Source: Curtobacterium sp. Leaf183 | Lineage (GTDB): Bacteria > Actinomycetota > Actinomycetes > Actinomycetales > Microbacteriaceae | DNA: 57,945 nucleotides | Direction of reading: 5' to 3' | Assembly (NCBI RefSeq): GCF_001424385.1 | Contig: NZ_LMPO01000012.1 | Coordinates: forward strand, 159,647 to 217,591 | Shown: piece after piece, positions 25,822-33,998 of the stretch | How the letters are laid out: every line of letters begins with the position of its first letter | How positions within the stretch are numbered: the stretch's first letter is position 1 | The notes under the pieces: model-generated | What the model was told of the DNA's origin: nothing | Database searches by the model: none | What the model saw: the letters and a program-made list of their open reading frames with translations, nothing else | Made by a program: the position numbers and the translations under genes

Positions 25822-26280
25822 TCAGAACCGGCCGCCGACGTCCGGGTTGCGGGACGCGTGCTGGGTCTCGGGCGTGGGCTTCTTGCCGAGCCCCTTGACC
25901 GCGTTGATGTCGTTCTTGACGCTGGCGATCGTGCGCTTGGGTGTGACGGGCAGCCCCTTCTTGAACCGCTTCCACCCGACGAAGCCCAGGATCGCGGCGA
26001 CGACGAGCATCACGAACGCGAGCACGAGGGCTGCCAGCCACGCGGGCATGACGGTCGCGAGGCCCATGACCGCTGCGGTCAGCAGCACGCCGATCGCGTA
26101 CAGCACGATGACCAGCGCCACCACGAGCAGCGCGGCCGCCAGGGCGAAGACCTTGGCCTTGCCGGTCAGCTCGGCCTTGAGGAGTGCGATCTCACCCTTG
26201 ACGAGGTTCTTGACGAGCTGGGGCACGTCCCCGACGAGACCGAACAGCGATCGCGGTTTCCGGTCACGGGTGTCCGTCAT
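25822..26280 (-). CDS. Actinobacterial Holin-X (phage holin superfamily III-like) membrane protein
   Basis: A 152-residue protein with a conserved N-terminal stretch (SLFGLVGDVPQLVKNLVKGE), then two hairpin-forming transmembrane segments at about 45-68 and 78-103, and a basic, Pro-containing tail (GKKPTPETQHASRN). This layout matches the Holin-X family of actinobacterial chromosomes, which is not a sign of a prophage. Its ATG overlaps the stop of the YtxH-like gene (4 nt). The function is unproven; membrane organisation or stress is generally suspected. Confidence 0.75.
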   Translation of the reverse strand: MTDTRDRKPRSLFGLVGDVPQLVKNLVKGEIALLKAELTGKAKVFALAAALLVVALVIVLYAIGVLLTAAVMGLATVMPAWLAALVLAFVMLVVAAILGFVGWKRFKKGLPVTPKRTIASVKNDINAVKGLGKKPTPETQHASRNPDVGGRF

Positions 26281-26531
26281 GAGGTCGCTTGGTCCTTCTT
26301 CTGGCCGACCTTGCGGACGACCTTCTTCGTCTGCTCACCCACGAACTCGGCGACGTCCGGCGTCTTGTCGGCGACGAACTCCTCGACCGTGTGGACGCCC
26401 TTCTGGACGTTCCCGTTGTTCCAGATCTTGCCGCTGACGGTCTTGATCTGTTCGTACCGCGCCCGTCCGGCTCGCGATCCCAGGACGTACCCGAGTGCTG
26501 CGCCGGCGACGAACAGGAGCCTGCCTCGCAT
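26277..26531 (-). CDS. YtxH-like small protein with N-terminal anchor
   Basis: An 84-residue protein beginning with a transmembrane helix (RGRLLFVAGAALGYVLGSRA) with glycine-zipper spacing, followed by GRARYEQIKT and a long charged, probably helical tail ending KKVVRKVGQKKDQATS. The pattern matches YtxH/DUF883-type stress proteins. GGAGGA precedes the ATG. It is first gene of the three-gene cassette that separates hemY from hemQ. Its promoter should lie in the 95-bp gap 26532-26626, where I cannot place boxes with confidence. Confidence 0.7.
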   Translation of the reverse strand: MRGRLLFVAGAALGYVLGSRAGRARYEQIKTVSGKIWNNGNVQKGVHTVEEFVADKTPDVAEFVGEQTKKVVRKVGQKKDQATS

Positions 26532-26626
26532 GGTTCCTCCGAGAGTTCAAGTGTGCAGTGGTCATACGCCGAGCGGAATGTCTCGACGTCTGACCAACAG
26601 TAGCCCTCGGTGGGTGCGGGGTCCGC

Positions 26627-27943
26627 TCAGGAACCCAGGAGGTCCCGGATGCGCGACCGGGTGGTGCCGACGATGCCGGCGAGACCCCGTCCGCTCGACG
26701 CCTCGCCGATGCCCACGACGCCCTCGGCGAGACCCGCCGCCTGGGTGTCCGGGCCGTGCCACCGGACTATCGCGGCGCCGACGACACGCGCGGTCTCCAA
26801 CGGCACACCGAGGAGCGCCGCGGCGTCGGTCACGGCGCGGACGCCGGTCGCGTCCGACGGGTCGACCGGGAGGCTCGTGGCCACGTCCGCCGCGTCGGCT
26901 GCGGTCGTGCGGTAGCTGAGCCGCAGGACGTGGCGTCCGCCGGCAGCTTCGGCCAGCCACGGCCACTTGACCGTGGCGTGGGTGATCGCCTTCGCCCGCA
27001 CACCGGTGGCGTCCGGGTGGACGAGCACGCCCGTGCCGCGCGGGGCGGCGTCGAGCGCCGGGTCGTCGACGACGAGGGTCACGAGTTCGATGCCCGAGCG
27101 GGTCGGCGACACCGGTCGTTCCGGGTCCGGCACCGTGGCGAGGACGTGGTCGGCCACCAACCGTTCGGCGGCGCCGTCGGGACCGACCACCTGGACCGCG
27201 GCCCGCTCGACGCGGGTCGCTCGCGTGTGCAGGCGGACGTCGACGCCGTACGTGTCGAGGTCGGCGACGAGCTCGTCGACCAGCCGGACGATGCCGCCGC
27301 GGATGCCCTGCACGGCGGACCCGGCGGTGGCACGCTCGCGCAGGGCGAGGACGGCGCGCGCGAGCGACCCCTGTCGTTGCAGCGCCGCGCGGAGCCCCGG
27401 AGCCACGCGGTCGGGGTCGAGGTCGTCCGGGTGCGTCGAGTGCACGCCGGCGACGACCGGGGTCACCAGGTCGTCGAGGACCCGCGCGCCCATCCGTCGT
27501 CGGACGAGTTCACCGAGCGATGCGGCGCGGGCGCCCACCGGGGACGGCAGCAGGGAGTCCATCTGCGCCCGGATCGCCGCGCGCTGCCCCACGACGGCGA
27601 TGACGTCGGCGGCCATCGGCGTGCCGGGGATCCCGAGCAGGCCGGTCGCGGGCATCTTCGCCGTGCGACCGTCGCGCGTCATGAGCCAGGCACCGCGCGG
27701 GTCCGGGTCGACCAGCTCGTTGCCGAGGCCGAGTTCGATCGCGAGCGTCGCGACGGCGTCCGTGCGGGTCGCGAACGAGTCGGCCGCCATGTCGAGGTCG
27801 ATCCCGGCGACTGTGTGCCGGCGGACCATGCCGCCCAGGTCGCCGGAACCCTCGACCAGGACGACGTGCACGCCGGCCTTGGCGAGGTCGCGTGCGGCGA
27901 GGAGCCCGGCGAACCCGCCACCGACGACGACGACGTCCGTCAC
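26627..27943 (-). CDS. hemY: Coproporphyrinogen III oxidase (protoporphyrinogen oxidase family, HemY)
   Basis: A 438-residue FAD enzyme that, in coproporphyrin-dependent bacteria, oxidises coproporphyrinogen III to coproporphyrin III. The FAD dinucleotide motif VVVGGGFAGLLAARDLAKAG starts at residue 5, then VLVEGSGDLGGMVRR. The C-terminal GLAEGVVGIGEASSGRGLAG is the second FAD-contacting stretch. A Val-rich middle holds the substrate domain. The GTG start overlaps the hemE stop by 4 nt, so hemE and hemY are coupled. No hemG, hemF or hemN is present, consistent with this route. Confidence 0.92.
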   Translation of the reverse strand: MTDVVVVGGGFAGLLAARDLAKAGVHVVLVEGSGDLGGMVRRHTVAGIDLDMAADSFATRTDAVATLAIELGLGNELVDPDPRGAWLMTRDGRTAKMPATGLLGIPGTPMAADVIAVVGQRAAIRAQMDSLLPSPVGARAASLGELVRRRMGARVLDDLVTPVVAGVHSTHPDDLDPDRVAPGLRAALQRQGSLARAVLALRERATAGSAVQGIRGGIVRLVDELVADLDTYGVDVRLHTRATRVERAAVQVVGPDGAAERLVADHVLATVPDPERPVSPTRSGIELVTLVVDDPALDAAPRGTGVLVHPDATGVRAKAITHATVKWPWLAEAAGGRHVLRLSYRTTAADAADVATSLPVDPSDATGVRAVTDAAALLGVPLETARVVGAAIVRWHGPDTQAAGLAEGVVGIGEASSGRGLAGIVGTTRSRIRDLLGS

Positions 27944-29052
27944 GCCGACACCCCGCTGCCGAGCGAGTGCACGAGCTCGACGACCCGGGTCAGGACCGCG
28001 GGGTCCGTCTCCGGCGGGACCCCGTGCCCGAGGTTCACGACGTGGGCGCGCGCGGAGCCGCCACGTCGGACGACGTCGCGGACGTGCGACTCGAGCACGT
28101 CCCACGGGGCGGCGAGCACGGCCGGGTCGATGTTGCCCTGCACGGTGACGCCGGTGCCGACGCGCTCGACGGCCTGGTCGAGCGGCAGACGCCAGTCCAC
28201 TCCCACGGCGTCGACGCGGGGGCCCGCGGACTCGTCGCCCAGGGTGGTCATGTCCCGCAGGACCTCGCCGCTGCCGACGCCGAAGTGGATGCGCGGCACC
28301 CCGAGGTCGGCGACGTGCGACAGCGCCTCGGCCGAGTGCGGTGCGACGTGCTCGACGTAGTCCGCCCGCGACAGCGAGCCGACCCACGAGTCGAAGAGCT
28401 GCGCGGCCGACGCCCCCGCGAGCACCTGCGCCCGGAGGAACGTGCCGGACACCCCGGCCGCCCACGACAGCAGTCGCGACCAGGTCTCTGGGTCGGCGTG
28501 CATGAGCGTGCGTGCGCGGATGTGGTCCTTCGAGGGGCCGCCCTCGACCAGGTAGGCGGCCAGGGTGAACGGCGCGCCGGCGAACCCGATGAGCGGCGTC
28601 GACCCGAGCTCGGCGACGGTGCGGGCCACGGCGTCGCGGATCGGCGCGAGCGCGTCCGGGTCGAGGTCCTGCAGCGCGTCGACGTCGGCGGGCGTGCGGA
28701 TGGGCGACCCGAGCACCGGACCGCGGCCGGGGACGATCTCGACGTCGACGCCCGCCAGCTTGATCGGCACGACGATGTCGCTGAAGAAGATGCCCGCGTC
28801 GACGCCGTGCCGACGGACCGGCTGCAGGGTGATCTCGGACGCCATCGCCGGGTCGAGGCAGGCGTCGAGCATGTCCGTGCCGACCCGGAGCTCGCGGTAC
28901 TCGGGCAGCGAACGCCCGGCCTGTCGCATGAACCAGACCGGCAGCGTCTCCGGTCGGTCCCCCCGCAGAGCCCGCACCAGCGCGGATCCGGCGGTGCGTC
29001 CGTCCGCCAGGGGGTGCGTGGACGGGAGGGCTGTGGTGCGTGCATCGGTCAC
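27940..29052 (-). CDS. hemE: Uroporphyrinogen decarboxylase
   Basis: A 370-residue TIM-barrel enzyme that removes four acetate carboxyls from uroporphyrinogen III to give coproporphyrinogen III. The N-terminal signature VWFMRQAGRSLPEYR near residue 39, GIFFSDIVVPIKLAGVDVE near 88, GFAGAPFTLAAYLVEGG near 140 and VQGNIDPAVLAAPW near 310 are all clear. The GTG start at 29052 faces hemA with 52 bp between, and GACAAT at 29059-29064 (minus strand) could be a weak -10 box. It leads the hemE-hemY operon. Confidence 0.95.
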   Translation of the reverse strand: MTDARTTALPSTHPLADGRTAGSALVRALRGDRPETLPVWFMRQAGRSLPEYRELRVGTDMLDACLDPAMASEITLQPVRRHGVDAGIFFSDIVVPIKLAGVDVEIVPGRGPVLGSPIRTPADVDALQDLDPDALAPIRDAVARTVAELGSTPLIGFAGAPFTLAAYLVEGGPSKDHIRARTLMHADPETWSRLLSWAAGVSGTFLRAQVLAGASAAQLFDSWVGSLSRADYVEHVAPHSAEALSHVADLGVPRIHFGVGSGEVLRDMTTLGDESAGPRVDAVGVDWRLPLDQAVERVGTGVTVQGNIDPAVLAAPWDVLESHVRDVVRRGGSARAHVVNLGHGVPPETDPAVLTRVVELVHSLGSGVSA

Positions 29053-29091
29053 CTGTCGATTGTCGCAGCAGCGACTGTCGGTCGGGCGCGG

Positions 29092-29097
29092 TACCCT
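29092..29097 (+). promoter_or_regulatory. -10 box for hemA, leaderless geometry
   Basis: TACCCT ends 7 nt before the GTG of hemA. The whole hemE-hemA gap is 52 bp, so any regulator here would act on both directions. Confidence 0.4.
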
Positions 29098-29104
29098 CGA
29101 GTAC

Positions 29105-30421
29105 GTGCTCATCTGTCTCACGGCGTCGCATCGCAACGCCAGCTTCGATCTCCTGGAGCGACTGAGCATCGGCGCGCCCGCGGCCGCCTCCCGTCTGGTG
29201 ACCGACTCCGACGTCCTCGACGGCGCCGTGGTCCTGGCGACGTGCAACCGGTTCGAGGCATACCTCGACATCGCCGGCGACGACGGCGACTCGGCCGTGG
29301 CCACCACGGTCGACGCGGTGGCAACCGCCAGCGGTCTGTCCGGCACCGACGTCCTCGACTCCGTCACGGTGCTCGACGGCAAGGACGTCGTGCAGCACCT
29401 GTTCGCCGTGTCGAGCGGGCTCGAGTCCGTGGTCATCGGCGAGACCGAGATCTCCGGGCAGGTCCGTCGTTCCCTCGAGGACGCCCGCGCCAACGGCACG
29501 ACGACGTCCGACCTCGAGCGGCTGTTCCAAGAGGCCGCCCACACCTCGCGCGGCGTCAAGACCCGCACCCGCATCGGCGCCGCCGGCCGTTCGCTCGTCC
29601 GCCTCGGACTCGAGCTCGCGTCCTCCCGCGTGACGGACTGGGGCCGGGCGCACGTCCTCCTGGTCGGTACCGGCAGCTACGCCGCCACGACCATCGCCGC
29701 GCTGCGCGACCGCGGCGCGCAGCGCATCCAGGTCTACTCGCCATCGGGCCGTGCACCGTGGTTCGCCACCAAGCACGACCTGGTCGCCGCACACGACCTG
29801 CGCCAGGCCATCGCCTCGAGCGACGTGGTCATCACCTGCACGTCGAACGAGGCACCGGTCATCAGCGCGGGCGACCTCGACGACGGTGTCCGCCGGATCG
29901 TCATCGACCTCGGGCTGCCGCGCAACGTCGACCCCGAGGCCGTGCACGTCGCCGGCGTCGAGCTGCTCGACCTCGAGACGATCAGCATCCACGCCCCGGT
30001 CGCCGAGCTGAACGCCGAGTCCGAGGCCCGCGCGATGGTCGACGACGCCGTCTCCCGCTTCCGCGCCCAGGCGCTCGAGCAGTCGACCACGCCGGCGCTC
30101 GTGGCCTTCCGCAAGCACGTGTTCGGCATCCTCGACGACGAGATCGAGCGCTCCACCCGACGGGGCGACGTCACGCCGGAGTCCGCCGAACAGACCGAGC
30201 GTGCGCTGCGTCACCTGGTCGGGGTGCTGCTGCATCGCCCGTCGGTGCGCGCGCGGGAACTCGGTCGAGCCGGTCGCGGTGAGGAGTTCGTCGGGGCGCT
30301 CGACGCACTGTTCGGCGTGCGGCCCGAGCCGGAGGCCCTGCCGGACGTCGCCGCTCCGGTCGTCCCGCTGGCGGACCGTACCGCCTGCCCGCGCAACGAC
30401 TCCGAGGCGGACGCGAGCTGA
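29105..30421 (+). CDS. hemA: Glutamyl-tRNA reductase
   Basis: A 438-residue enzyme that reduces glutamyl-tRNA(Glu) to glutamate-1-semialdehyde, the first committed step. Catalytic Cys47 is in LATCNRFEAYL. VSSGLESVVIGETEISGQVR near 105 is the family signature, VLLVGTGSYAATTIAALRDRG near 180 the NADPH-binding turn, and the C-terminal dimerisation helix follows. The N-terminus is slightly unusual (LICLTASHRNASFDLLERL). The Cys-containing tail TACPRNDSE is not obviously conserved. GTG start 7 nt after TACCCT. It is the only plus-strand haem gene and is followed by a Nudix gene. Confidence 0.95.
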   Translation: MLICLTASHRNASFDLLERLSIGAPAAASRLVTDSDVLDGAVVLATCNRFEAYLDIAGDDGDSAVATTVDAVATASGLSGTDVLDSVTVLDGKDVVQHLFAVSSGLESVVIGETEISGQVRRSLEDARANGTTTSDLERLFQEAAHTSRGVKTRTRIGAAGRSLVRLGLELASSRVTDWGRAHVLLVGTGSYAATTIAALRDRGAQRIQVYSPSGRAPWFATKHDLVAAHDLRQAIASSDVVITCTSNEAPVISAGDLDDGVRRIVIDLGLPRNVDPEAVHVAGVELLDLETISIHAPVAELNAESEARAMVDDAVSRFRAQALEQSTTPALVAFRKHVFGILDDEIERSTRRGDVTPESAEQTERALRHLVGVLLHRPSVRARELGRAGRGEEFVGALDALFGVRPEPEALPDVAAPVVPLADRTACPRNDSEADAS

Positions 30422-30441
30422 TCCTCCAGGTCAGCGCCCTG

Positions 30442-30828
30442 GTGCTGGTGCGCGACCGCCGGGTCCTGATGGTCCGCGCGCGCGGCCGTGACGTGCTCTA
30501 CCTGCCGGGCGGCAAGGTCGAACCGGGTGAGTCAGCGGTCCAGGCCGTCGTGCGCGAAGCACGCGAGGAGACGTCGTTGACGTTCACGCCGGACGACGTC
30601 GACGAGTTCGCCGTCGTGACCGAACCGGCGCACGGCCAGGAGCCGGGCACGGTGGTCGCGATGACCCTGTTCGTCGCCCGGACGCCCGGGGTCCTGGACA
30701 CGGCCCGACCCGTCGCCTCGGCCGAGGTGGACGAGGTCGAGTGGGTCACCGCCGCCGACGCGGACCGGTGCCCACCCGCCGGGGTCGAGACCCTCCGCCT
30801 GCTGGTCCGGGCTGGCCTGCTCGACTGA
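30442..30828 (+). CDS. Nudix hydrolase
   Basis: A 128-residue Nudix-fold pyrophosphohydrolase. The Nudix box GGKVEPGESAVQAVVREA, then REETS, fits G-x5-E-x7-REUxEE. I give the GTG at 30442, but the first beta strand (ILQVSALVLVRDRRVLMV) starts earlier in frame. A CTG at 30418, overlapping the hemA stop as CTGA, may be the real start. Nucleotide or oxidised-nucleotide clean-up is typical; the exact substrate is unknown. It is probably cotranscribed with hemA. Confidence 0.82.
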   Translation: MLVRDRRVLMVRARGRDVLYLPGGKVEPGESAVQAVVREAREETSLTFTPDDVDEFAVVTEPAHGQEPGTVVAMTLFVARTPGVLDTARPVASAEVDEVEWVTAADADRCPPAGVETLRLLVRAGLLD

Positions 30829-30835
30829 CGTCCGG

Positions 30836-30910
30836 CTGTTCAGCCGTCGACTGTTCAGCCGTCTGCTGTTCAGCCGTCGACTGTTCAGCCGTCTGCTGTT
30901 CAGCCGTTCT
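30836..30910. repeat. Five tandem 15-bp units around a stop codon
   Basis: CTGTTCAGCCGTCGA and CTGTTCAGCCGTCTG alternate at 30836, 30851, 30866 and 30881, with a diverged fifth copy at 30896-30910. The last copy contains the stop codon of the minus-strand repeat protein (30900-30902). Since 15 is a multiple of 3, every copy puts another TGA in the same frame. The array fills the gap between two convergent genes. Confidence 0.9.
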
Positions 30911-31196
30911 CTGTGTCGTCGGTGCCGGATCCGGAGTCGACGTAGTGCCCGACCTCGCCGGACGGACGCGGGTCGTTCTCACCCGGGATGTCGGACTCGA
31001 CGTACTCACCGTCCGTCTGGGTGCTCGTGGGGACGTCCTCGCCCGGGATGTCACTGCCGACGAACTCGCCGACGGGCTCGTCGGAGTGGACCGTGGGCTC
31101 GCCCGGGATGTCGCTGTCGGTGAAGGCGCCCGCCCGCGTCTCGACGCCGTCGGACCGGTCTGCCTCGCCGCGGACCTGCTCGTGCTTGCCTGCCAT
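30900..31196 (-). CDS. Small acidic SDIPGE-repeat protein
   Basis: A 98-residue, strongly acidic protein with four imperfect repeats of about 20 residues: GAFTDSDIPGEPTVHSD, GEFVGSDIPGEDVPTSTQ, GEYVESDIPGENDPRPS and a diverged GHYVDSGSGTDD. The consensus is G-x-[FY]-x-x-SDIPGE. There is no signal peptide, Cys or transmembrane segment; the chain is probably disordered. The N-terminus MAGKHEQVRGEADRS is charged. GGATCACC precedes the ATG (weak ribosome-binding site). I do not recognise a described family; a binding motif array or metal binding is possible. Its stop codon lies in a 15-bp tandem array. Confidence 0.75.
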   Translation of the reverse strand: MAGKHEQVRGEADRSDGVETRAGAFTDSDIPGEPTVHSDEPVGEFVGSDIPGEDVPTSTQTDGEYVESDIPGENDPRPSGEVGHYVDSGSGTDDTENG

Positions 31197-31307
31197 GGTG
31201 ATCCTCCAGATCGGTGTGACGGCCACTGCGCCGCACGCCCGCGAGTGTGCTCGGGGTCCCTGAGTGCTCCCTCGGACGTACCGGTGTGGAAGTGGTTTCC
31301 TGTGGGC

Positions 31308-31973
31308 ATGCAACACACCGCACGACCGATCGTCATCGGAGCAGTCGCGCTGGCTGCGGTCGGGGCGCTCGCCGGGTGCGCGTCGGGCGGCAGCTCCGAC
31401 GCGACGGCGACCGCCACCCGAACCGTCACCGCGACCCCGACCCCGACTGCCACCACGACGGCATCCCCCTCGTCCGCGCCGAGCGCGACGGGCGGCACGG
31501 GCAGCGCCGGCGGGACGGGCGGCTCGGCCTCCGGTCGGTGCGCCACTGCCGACCTCACGGGGTCGATCGCGCCCGGCAGCGGCGGTGCGGCCGGCAGCGT
31601 CATCGTCCACCTCGTGTTGACCAACACGGGTTCTACCACGTGCACGCTGCAGGGCTGGCCCGGCGTCTCGTTCGTCGGGGGCGGCACCGGGACACAGATC
31701 GGCGCGGCGGCCACGCAGGAGCAGGGGTCGCCGAACCCGACCGTGACGCTCACGCCGGGGCAGGCGGCCGTCGCGCCGCTCAAGATCGGACAGGCCGGCA
31801 ACTACAGCGCTGCCGACTGCGACGCCACGACGCCCGACGGCTTCCGCGTGTACCCGCCCGGGTCGAAGGAGTCGCTCTTCGTGAAGGACACCGACTACCG
31901 CGCCTGCGGCAACACGTCCGCGACGCTGCTCGCCGTGCAGGCCCTGGTCCCCGAGGGGCAGGCGACGTCCTGA
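31308..31973 (+). CDS. DUF4232 lipoprotein
   Basis: A 221-residue exported lipoprotein: basic start, hydrophobic core and lipobox LAGC (Cys near residue 24), then a Thr/Pro/Ser/Gly-rich linker (about 30-75), as often seen in actinobacterial cell-wall lipoproteins. The globular domain from about 76 (CATADLTGSIAPGSGGAAGS, then LTNTGSTTCTLQGWPGVSFV and PLKIGQAGNYSAADCD) matches DUF4232, with Cys pairs likely forming disulfides. The start is the ATG at 31308, because it puts the signal peptide at the N-terminus. Function unknown; surface-anchored. Confidence 0.85.
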   Translation: MQHTARPIVIGAVALAAVGALAGCASGGSSDATATATRTVTATPTPTATTTASPSSAPSATGGTGSAGGTGGSASGRCATADLTGSIAPGSGGAAGSVIVHLVLTNTGSTTCTLQGWPGVSFVGGGTGTQIGAAATQEQGSPNPTVTLTPGQAAVAPLKIGQAGNYSAADCDATTPDGFRVYPPGSKESLFVKDTDYRACGNTSATLLAVQALVPEGQATS

Positions 31974-31997
31974 CGACGAGGATGTGATGATGTCTGC

Positions 31998-33194
31998 GTG
32001 AGCACGTCGTCCAGCAACGGATTCCGCAAGCAGCGGTTCACGGACGACGACGGCTCCGACTACGCCGCCATCTTCAGCTCGGAGTACCACGGCTCGGACT
32101 TCGCGACCGAGACCGAGGCCGCGCCGGGCACGCACTACGAGTACCTCGTCGTCGGGGACGACGACCTGTCCCTGCGGACGATGCGGGCCACCGGGGGGCG
32201 CCGGTCCGGCGTGATCGGGCCGCGTGAGGACCACGTCGTCTTCTGGCTCGCACAGGGACACCTCGAGATGCACTTCGCCGACCGGGTCCGTGTCGTGCGG
32301 CCGGGGTCGCCCTACATCGCCTCGGCATCCGAGGCCTACCGGTTCGAGTCCGAGGAGACGGTCTACAACGGCGTCCACGTCGCGGACGCGTTCCTCCGCC
32401 GGGTCGGCCGCGAGCTCGGGTACCACCAGCCCGACGGCCCGATGCTGTTCGAGCAGCAGGACGAGCTCATCGCCCGGCGCGAGCCGCTGCGTCGTCTGAT
32501 CCGCGAACTCGGCCCGGCGCTGCTCGACGAGCGGGTGCAGGGAGCCATGCGCACCGCCCTGAACCGGCGCCTCGCGGTCGTGATCCTCGACACCTTCCCC
32601 CTGCGTGACCGCGGCGACGACGTCCCGGTGGCCAGCCGGTTGCGGGACGCCATCCGCTTCATCGAGGAGCACGCACGCGAGCGGCCGGCAGTCCGGGCGA
32701 TCGCCGAGGCCGCTGGGCTGTCCGAGCGCAGCCTGCAGGACGTCTTCCTGCGCACGCTCGGCGTGACGCCCAGCCGGTTCCTCCGCGACACCCGGCTCGA
32801 CGGGGCGCGGCAGGTGCTCCTGCACGGGGGCGTCGAGGGCGGCGTGTCCGACGTCGCCCGGATGTGGGGCTTCTCCAACCCGGGCCGCTTCGCCACCGCC
32901 TACCGCGAGCGCTTCGGCGAGAGCCCCGGGACGACGATGCGGGAGGCACGGGGACCGAGACCGGGGACCGGCGCGGTGTCCGAGCGGGTGCGGCGGGCAC
33001 TGTCGTTCATCGAGGACCACGCGGACGAACCGGTGACGATCGAGCGCATCGCCGATGCCGTCGGGGTACGACCACGTCGACTGCAGCAGCTGTTCCAGGC
33101 CGAGTGCGGGAGCAGCCCGATGGCCACACTCCGGCGTGTCCGCGCGGAACGTGCCGAGCGCAACGGGGCGGACGAAAAGCGCGCTGACCGCTGA
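31998..33194 (+). CDS. AraC family regulator with an extra half DNA-binding domain
   Basis: A 398-residue protein. Residues 1-200 form a sensor like the AraC-binding-like domain (VFWLAQGHLEMHFADRVRVV). Residues 212-315 are a full AraC DNA-binding domain with two helix-turn-helices (VRAIAEAAGLSERSLQDVF and VSDVARMWGFSNPGRFATAY, then FGESPGTTMRE). A second copy of the first HTH follows at 325-385 (RRALSFIEDHADEPVTIERI, then GVRPRRLQQLF), with no second half. The GTG start is 24 nt after the lipoprotein stop. Target genes are unknown; the following stress cassette or the preceding lipoprotein are candidates. Confidence 0.8.
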   Translation: MSTSSSNGFRKQRFTDDDGSDYAAIFSSEYHGSDFATETEAAPGTHYEYLVVGDDDLSLRTMRATGGRRSGVIGPREDHVVFWLAQGHLEMHFADRVRVVRPGSPYIASASEAYRFESEETVYNGVHVADAFLRRVGRELGYHQPDGPMLFEQQDELIARREPLRRLIRELGPALLDERVQGAMRTALNRRLAVVILDTFPLRDRGDDVPVASRLRDAIRFIEEHARERPAVRAIAEAAGLSERSLQDVFLRTLGVTPSRFLRDTRLDGARQVLLHGGVEGGVSDVARMWGFSNPGRFATAYRERFGESPGTTMREARGPRPGTGAVSERVRRALSFIEDHADEPVTIERIADAVGVRPRRLQQLFQAECGSSPMATLRRVRAERAERNGADEKRADR

Positions 33195-33354
33195 CGTGTC
33201 CGGCTTCCGGGGGACAAAGACAGCCCGGAACGGCCCGAGCCTGGCAGCTCGCTGGGAAGCGTGACGGCGGCGTGACTTCTCTCGGATCCAGCCCGTCTCA
33301 TCCGTGAACAGCAACCGCTGGGAACACCCGGCGGGCACTTCGGAAGGAGACCCC

Positions 33355-33810
33355 ATGGCCGACACCACGAACACCACCGCTTCCACCGCCACCACGGCGG
33401 CCCGCAGCCAGAACACCTCCGGCTCCACGGCCGGCAAGACCGTCATCGACGACACCGTCGTCTCGAAGGTCGCCGGCATCGCCGCCCGCGAGGTCAACGG
33501 CGTGCACGGCCTCGGCGGCGGCGCAGCCCGCGCCATCGGCGCCATCCGCGACGCCATCGGTCAGCGCGACCTGGGTCAGGGCGTCAAGGTCGAGGTCGGC
33601 GAGAAGCAGGTCGCCGCCGACATCGTCATCGTCGCCGAGTACCCGGTGCCGCTGCAGCAGGTCGCCGACGGCGTCCGCTCCTCGGTCGCCCGTGCCCTCG
33701 AGCAGATCGTCGGCATGGAGGTCGCCGAGGTCAACGTCACCGTCCAGGACGTCTTCATCCCGGGCGACGACGACGACGATGACGACAAGAAGGAGTCGCG
33801 AGTCGCATGA
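33355..33810 (+). CDS. Asp23/Gls24 family envelope stress protein
   Basis: A 151-residue protein: a Thr/Ala/Ser-rich N-terminus (1-25) and an Asp23 domain (about 28-130) with GKTVIDDTVVSKVAGIAARE, VNGVHGLGGG, VKVEVGEKQVAADIVIVAEY and VTVQDVFIP. The tail is a run of Asp (DDDDDDD) then KKESRVA. Asp23 proteins are soluble and held at the membrane by AmaP. GAAGGAG precedes the ATG. First gene of the nine-gene stress cassette; its stop overlaps the next ATG (ATGA). Confidence 0.9.
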   Translation: MADTTNTTASTATTAARSQNTSGSTAGKTVIDDTVVSKVAGIAAREVNGVHGLGGGAARAIGAIRDAIGQRDLGQGVKVEVGEKQVAADIVIVAEYPVPLQQVADGVRSSVARALEQIVGMEVAEVNVTVQDVFIPGDDDDDDDKKESRVA

Positions 33811-33998
33811 GCACCACCTTCATCGGCGCCCTGATCGGCGCCATCCTGGCAGTCGTCGCACTGCAGTTCGGGTTCTGGGGCTTCGTCCTGGTCATCGTCT
33901 TCGGTGCGATCGGTGCGCTCGTCGCAGCGCTCGTCTCCGGCAAGATCGACCGCGGCGCCCTCACCGACGTGCTGACCGGACGCCGGAGCTCCCGGTGA
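33807..33998 (+). CDS. Small membrane protein, DUF2273-like
   Basis: A 63-residue protein of two hydrophobic segments (FIGALIGAILAVVALQFGF and FVLVIVFGAIGALVAALVSG) with a short polar tail (KIDRGALTDVLTGRRSSR). Size, glycine-rich helices and position right after an Asp23 gene match the DUF2273-type small membrane partner found in Asp23/AmaP loci. Starts and ends in 4-nt overlaps with its neighbours, so it is translationally coupled to both. Confidence 0.75.
   Translation: MSTTFIGALIGAILAVVALQFGFWGFVLVIVFGAIGALVAALVSGKIDRGALTDVLTGRRSSR

Noticed and set aside
25822..26280. Holin-like gene as a sign of a prophage
   Set aside because: Holin-X genes are part of normal actinobacterial chromosomes. 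No capsid, integrase, lysin or attachment site is nearby.
27944..30235. An N-terminal extension of hemY giving a 1202-residue protein
   Set aside because: The added part is antisense to hemA and out of frame with hemE. The FAD motif begins right at the GTG of 27943, which overlaps the hemE stop.
30836..30910. Tandem repeats as a CRISPR array
   Set aside because: Units are 15 bp with no spacers and no cas genes. The same holds for the arrays at 53591 and 37654.
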